Of a DNA stretch of 64,000 nucleotides, positions 59,334 to 64,000 are shown piece after piece. This stretch comes from Utricularia gibba. Taxonomy: Eukaryota > Streptophyta > Magnoliopsida > Lamiales > Lentibulariaceae. Both the position numbers and the translations under genes were made by a program. Positions within the stretch are counted from its first letter, which is position 1. Every line of letters begins with the position of its first letter. Where the stretch lies: positions 1,736,001 to 1,800,000 of the forward strand of contig CM007992.1 of NCBI GenBank assembly GCA_002189035.1, written 5' to 3'. Under the pieces are notes generated by a model that searched no databases, had not been told where the DNA came from, and worked only from the letters and a program-made list of their open reading frames with translations.

Positions 59334-60626
59334 ATGAAGCGGATGCGGGACTCCGATGCGGCCACGTCGGAGATCAGGTCCGCAATTGAGGAGCTCTCCG
59401 GCGTCACACTTGCCGTTAAATCTGATTCTGGTGCCGCAGATGATGATCTGCCGGCTGCCCATCTTCCCTCAAACCATTTCTATCCCTCTGCTCTTTGCTT
59501 CTCCAAGTTCTTGGTTCTTCCCTCTTTTATCTCTCTCTCCCTTTCTTGGTTGTTTTTCATTTAATTTTTAGAATCACAATTTGCTCAAAGATTTTGTGGC
59601 TTTATATCTTCTGCAGATAAGATAGGCCCGACCATGGCTGTCCTGAGGCAAGACATTCATCAAAACATACAAGTAAACACATCTTTTGTCTTATCCCCGT
59701 TTCAACACTAATTTACTTCTTGCCTTAACACTCACCACACGCTCTATCGTGAAAAAAAGTCGCCGGTGCTGGCCCGCCCCTAACTTCCATCTATCAAGAG
59801 TCAGGCTTTTTTTAATTTCCTTTCCTGCTGAGTAAATCAATAATTATCTCGAGGGAGAGAAGCACGAAATTGAGTTTTACTATGGTTACTTACATCAGAG
59901 GCTAGAGAAGTTTCATGATTCTGATCCATCACTATATTGGGACGTGGGGATGATTCTGAATTCGGAGGTGAAGGAGGGGATTGCCAAAAAGGGTCATTCT
60001 TGCAGTAAAGCCTTTGTTTGGCTCACACGGTGACAACTGCTTGTGTACTGTTTACTTTTTATTTTTTTTATTTTGGGGGCAATGGAGTCGAGTGGAGTGG
60101 AGTGGAATGAAATGAAATGACTTTTCCCCTGTTACCAGGTCATTGGATATGGCCCTTGCCTTGCTGCAGTTGCTTGTGAAGAATTTGGATATAAACATGG
60201 AGCAAGCTGTGGAAGAATCTTATGCTGTTACACTAAAACCATGGCATGGCTGGATTTCTTCAACTGCTTATAGAGTAATAACTTTGTTACTCATCTTTCT
60301 TCGTATCCGTTTGTTTTCAGAATCTTTTTACATTTACAGTTTTTTTATCTGCTCTGGATGTTACTAGATAGCTCTGAAGCTGCTGCCCACTAGCCACAGT
60401 TTAGTTAGCATTCTCAAGGCTAATGAGGAACAAGAGGATGATGCTCTCAGGACAGAAATGCAAGTTCTCGTGTCTTTGCTCGTTCCCTTTCTCGAGCAAA
60501 ACAAGCATATCATGGTAATAAGGAATAGTTTTTGGTGTTTTTCCCTGACTTCAGATATATATTGTATCTCTTTTTTCTGATTTGTCGTAGAGAATGCATG
60601 GGATGGATAAGCTCAAGTCCACCTGA
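59334..60626 (+). CDS. Glycolipid transfer protein (GLTP fold), frameshift in exon 1
   Basis: Six exons with GT-AG introns: 59334-59513, 59617-59672, 59899-60029, 60139-60274, 60368-60514, 60591-60626 (TGA). GLTPs carry single glycolipids between membranes within their all-helical pocket. Family residues expected to bind the sugar are present: Asp, Asn and Lys in RQDIHQNI / RLEKF, the Trp of FVWLTR, and His in PWHGW. The C-terminus is MHGMDKLKST. Exon 1 starts MKRMRDSDAATSEIRSAIEE. After about codon 46 the conserved helix (PFLSLCSLLLQVL) lies in the next frame, so one base appears to be missing in the A run at 59471-59473. With one base added, all splice phases agree and the protein would be 228 residues. 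As written, the gene is broken in exon 1, through a true mutation or an assembly error. It resembles Arabidopsis GLTP2-type proteins. Confidence 0.85.
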
Positions 60627-61340
60627 AGGAAGGGAAGGAGCATTAACCAGGAACGCTTGTAAATTTGTCTTGTACAGGGCAGAGGGGAAATGTGATGTAG
60701 AAATGGCTTTCCCTTTACCAAACAGAAATGCAAACCCAATAGAGAAGACCAAAAAACAGCGCACAGACATTTGAGCAGTAGATTGGAATCTGTTTATTTG
60801 CTTGGATGAGATCATGTGTAGTTGAGTTGCGTTGGTCTCAGCCCAGGAAAGGGCACCTACTCCCAGTTGCAAGGCGCACCGAAGAACTCCTCCAAGTTGA
60901 AATCATCAAGTGCTGGGATCGTGCCATTCTTGTCACGTATCACCACTCCCAAGCGGAGATATCATATTCATGTATCCGTTAGCAGAGTCTGGAGGAGTTC
61001 TTTTTGCCACTGCAGATTGAATTATGCTCCATCTTATCTTAGAATGGCGGCAGATTACCCTGAAGACAGCTGTCATCTATAAACATGACAATGGAAGCAA
61101 ATCAAGTCAACCCAAGGAGCAAGTCGCCAAAAGTATGTGATATTACTCAAAGTGCAGATCCACAAGTAGCCATCCGTAATGATGATTTAGGTTCTAGTGC
61201 TCTGTAAAGGACCGTGGATAAAAAACCTCCTCCCAGCCAAGTTTTTTCTTGGAAAAACTACTAGTTTTGTTGTGCTCCAAGTTTTAGCCATAGAGCGCTA
61301 CTATCCTTCTAAATTCAACACTACAGAGTTTTTGGGCAAG
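60627..61340. other. 3' flank of the GLTP gene and intergenic DNA
   Basis: Includes the likely 3' UTR. A short minus frame at 60961-60857 (ALDDFNLEEFFGAPCNWE, stop) and a plus frame at 61083-61208 look coding-like but are too short to support a gene. Confidence 0.4.
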
Positions 61341-63604
61341 CAAGTGTGAGAAAGACAGGAAGCAATGAGTGTAATGCTTGCTGAGTTTATTTCACAAGCT
61401 GATCAACTTGCTATTTTATTGATTGAATATGATGATATGTTGTCATTACAATGAATGGAAATAAATAAAGACAAATAACAACTAACAGCATGAAAACTAA
61501 GGCGTAATAAAAACCATTACATACTCTAAGCAAATAAAACGACCTCAAATAGCAATAAATTCCGGTAAAACAAAGCATGAGCAGATGAAGAGGACTTTTT
61601 CTTGATTGCTTGTAACTTGCTCAATTTGGTTTATATCCACTTGTTACTTGGTGGATGGGGTTTCAAATCCTGTGTCACCTTCGTTGACAAGCTCCCCTCA
61701 TGAGCATTTTTCCATCTAACAAACTAAACTCATTGTTCATGAAACCCTTTATGAACATGTTTGCAAATTGTTCTTCTGAGCAACAGTCCACAAAACTAAA
61801 TTCTTGATTCTTATATTTTTCTTTGATGCAATGATATTTTACAGAGATATGCTTCATTCTCCTATGAAATATTGAGTCTTTGATCATTACAATTGCAATC
61901 TTTGAATTGCATAATACTATTGTGGTTGCTTCGCCCTATCTTTCTACATCTATGAGCATCCTTCTTAAACAACAAGCATGTTTTGAGTAAGAGATGGAAA
62001 TGTATTCTGCTTCAATTGTGAATTCTATATCAGTTTGTTTTTTGAGTTCCAAGTTATCTCTGTAGAGGCAAAGTTGAACAAGTATTTTCTGGTGGTTTGA
62101 AAATCTTTAGCAATGTTTCAATCAACATAACTATATAATGCTTTGTTGCTTTTTTCGCAAAGCAATTTGTAGGTCATTGTTCTTGCTATGTATTTGAGCA
62201 CACCTTTTCCACATTGCAAATGATTCTCTATGGGATAGTGCATGAATTTGAACAAGAAGCTGATAGCAAACATGATATTAGACCTTGTATTAGTTTAAAA
62301 CATGAGACATCCAACTAATGACCTATAGAGCATATGATCAATAGCTCTTCCATTTTCTGATAGCACAAATTTGAAGTTTTGGAGGACAGGAAATTTAATA
62401 AGAGAGCATTTCAAGAAGCCAAAATTTCTAAATAGATTTTTCGTGAACTTGGTTTGAGAGAAAAAAGATCTCTTTTTTTAATCATGCAAACTCCATCTCT
62501 AGATATTGGTGCATTAGAACAAGGTTTTTCATCTCAAACTGTGTTTTCAGAAGCTTTTTGAATTTATCAATCATAGGTAGATTTTATTGTGATCATTATA
62601 TCATCTACATAAGTGACTATAGTTAAAGTATCTTGAGCATGTGTCTAAAGCATGAATAATATTGCTTTATTCTTGTTCTTCTCAAAAAAAAAAAAATTTA
62701 CAACAATTTTTGTTCTAGTTTTTCATACTAAGCATGAAGAGTTTGTGTTGCCATACAATGCTTGTGCAAGAGGCATGCCTTGTTTTTAGAAGCTTCAAAG
62801 ACAAGAGTCTAATTGCCATAAATATATTTTCGTAGGTCTCCATTCAAAAACACAGGTTTAGGATCTGTTTGATGGATTTTCGAATTCTGTTTGATGGTTT
62901 AAGGTCTGACATGTCTCATAATATGAGACCTTGCTACTGATTCAAATATGTAATAGTAACTATATAATATTCTTAAGTCCTTTGATAGCTAACTTTGCCA
63001 TATGTGTCAAATATGACAAACCTTGCCATGTCCCATTTGTGTTTGTATTGATTTTGAACACACATTTTTTATCCTATGATGTTGGGTCTATTTGATGGAT
63101 CAACTAGACATGATGTTTTATGCTTCTGATTCATTCTAAGTTACTTCTCCATGGCTTCTCTCAAGTGAGTTTGTTGTAGAGGCTCATTGACATTTTTGTG
63201 ATTGAAAAGTTGCAATAGCCACGTTTACATACTCAACAATATGTGAGAGTGATATGGTTCTTAGTAATGGAGTTGTACTTGTGGATATATGACTTTCTTG
63301 ACTATCTATTGAATAGGTTAGATCATAAACCTCATTTTGAAGGCGTGTGTTTGGATAGATATTATCATTGCGACCATTAAGGAAAAAATCCTAAGGTGAG
63401 TAGAGATTGCTTTGGTGAAGAGTTTAATGTGAGACTTGATAAAAATACCAATGAGTGAGCAATTATCTAGTTTATAACTTTTCAATTGGTATAAAAGATG
63501 TAAGTTATTGATGAAAAACTCTAAAATGACCAACTACTGGTGTCTTACGATGCCAAGCTTCATATGACATTCGTGGCTTCATGCCATCAGTAGATGTATT
63601 GTCC
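61341..63604 (-). mobile_element. Ty1/Copia retrotransposon relic
   Basis: Minus-strand peptides in order: VTYVDDIMIT (catalytic YVDD of Copia RT at 62611-62600), YRSLVGCLMF, FKFMHYPIENHLQCGKGVLK, the RNase H remnant with TRKYLFNFASTEITWNSK, and the terminal RRMKHISVKYHCIKEKYKNQ (61887-61675) with EEQFANMFIKGF. Stops and frameshifts are frequent. The left flank (about 61350-61620) may hold its 3' LTR, but no repeat partner is in the window. The 5' part to about 63600 is only weakly recognisable. Confidence 0.75.
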
Positions 63605-64000
63605 TTAGGCCGTATTTGGTAGTAGTTTTAGTAATACTGGTATAATTTATACCAGATAAAAATTATCCCTCCTATCAGTATACATTATGTTTGGTAGTAT
63701 GAAATTTATGGATTGGAATAAGATATCCCATGAGTTGTTTGGTAGATATATATTGGATTACTTTTTACAGATTTTGAACAAAGACATTTTTACCCTTCTA
63801 CATTTTTTTTTTTGAGTAGGGTTCTTGGCTTCGGCTCTTCAATCATTCTCCAATTTTCTGTGCGAAATGAGCACGTTCCACACAGAGAACAACAATGGTC
63901 AATCGAAATCAAAACGCGGGTGGAGCGTTGAAGAAGAACGTCTTCTTGTTATCGCTTTCAAGGATATTATTGACAATGGGTGGAAGAGTAAAAATGGTTT
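63605..64000 (+). mobile_element. Left end of a PIF/Harbinger-like DNA transposon
   Basis: A TTA (63605-63607), the usual 3-bp target of this superfamily, is followed by GGCCGTATTTGGTAG, a typical inverted-terminal start, and by subterminal repeats of 'gtttggtag' (63691, 63739). The element continues beyond the window. Confidence 0.6.
63867..64000 (+). CDS. Myb/SANT-like DNA-binding ORF, partial
   Basis: Starts at ATG 63867 and is open to the window edge (44 codons). GWSVEEERLLVIAFKDIIDN followed by GWKSKNG matches the first helices of the plant Myb/SANT-like domain found in the accessory ORF of PIF/Harbinger elements, which in that superfamily helps the transposase bind and enter the nucleus. 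The C-terminal part lies outside the window. Confidence 0.65.
   Translation, partial: MSTFHTENNNGQSKSKRGWSVEEERLLVIAFKDIIDNGWKSKNG

Noticed and set aside
60857-60961. Short minus frame ending ALDDFNLEEFFGAPCNWE
   Set aside because: It reads like a protein C-terminus, but it is only about 34 codons, no adjoining exon could be joined and the family is unknown.

Overview
The window is nuclear DNA of a flowering plant, most likely a eudicot. The evidence is AT-rich intergenic DNA, plant-type spliced genes and plant clades of Ty3/Gypsy and Ty1/Copia retrotransposons. I cannot name the species. Three host genes are supported, all in the right third: a Raf-like ACT-domain protein kinase (44.75-48.93 kb, minus strand, 16 coding exons), a GT-2-type trihelix transcription factor (55.0-56.6 kb, plus) and a GLTP-fold glycolipid-transfer protein (59.3-60.6 kb, plus). 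The last two each show one apparent single-base reading-frame break. A decayed trihelix-family pseudogene lies at 50.1-50.9 kb.

The left two thirds (0-41.5 kb) is a graveyard of LTR retrotransposons. In order: a solo LTR with a perfect 5-bp target duplication (967-2109); degraded AT-rich DNA with a relic exon, a MITE-like palindrome and a short tandem array (2.1-9.3 kb); a second solo LTR (10066-11476); a truncated LTR (13455-14038); and a complete but inactivated Athila/Tat-type element (15128-24007, minus, duplication ATTCT, tRNA-Asp-like primer site). After some unique DNA comes a nested complex: a plus-strand solo LTR (29834-41471) split by a three-LTR chromovirus array (30836-41210, one duplication, GTTAC). 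That array itself contains a plus-strand Athila-like ORF1 remnant with its 3' LTR (about 32.9-37.4 kb), and ORF1 is interrupted by yet another LTR (33435-34344).

The right edge (61.3-64 kb) carries a minus-strand Copia relic with a recognisable YVDD motif. It is followed by the start of a PIF/Harbinger-like DNA transposon whose Myb/SANT-like ORF runs off the window.

The most interesting signal is a hairpin with a 3-4 nt loop about 125-131 bp inside the U3 end of four different Athila/Tat-type LTRs. Its stem sequence differs between copies while pairing is kept. The three-LTR array is also notable: two defective chromovirus halves share a central LTR, the pol reading frame runs into the LTR, and an inverted LTR fragment lies next to one primer-binding site.
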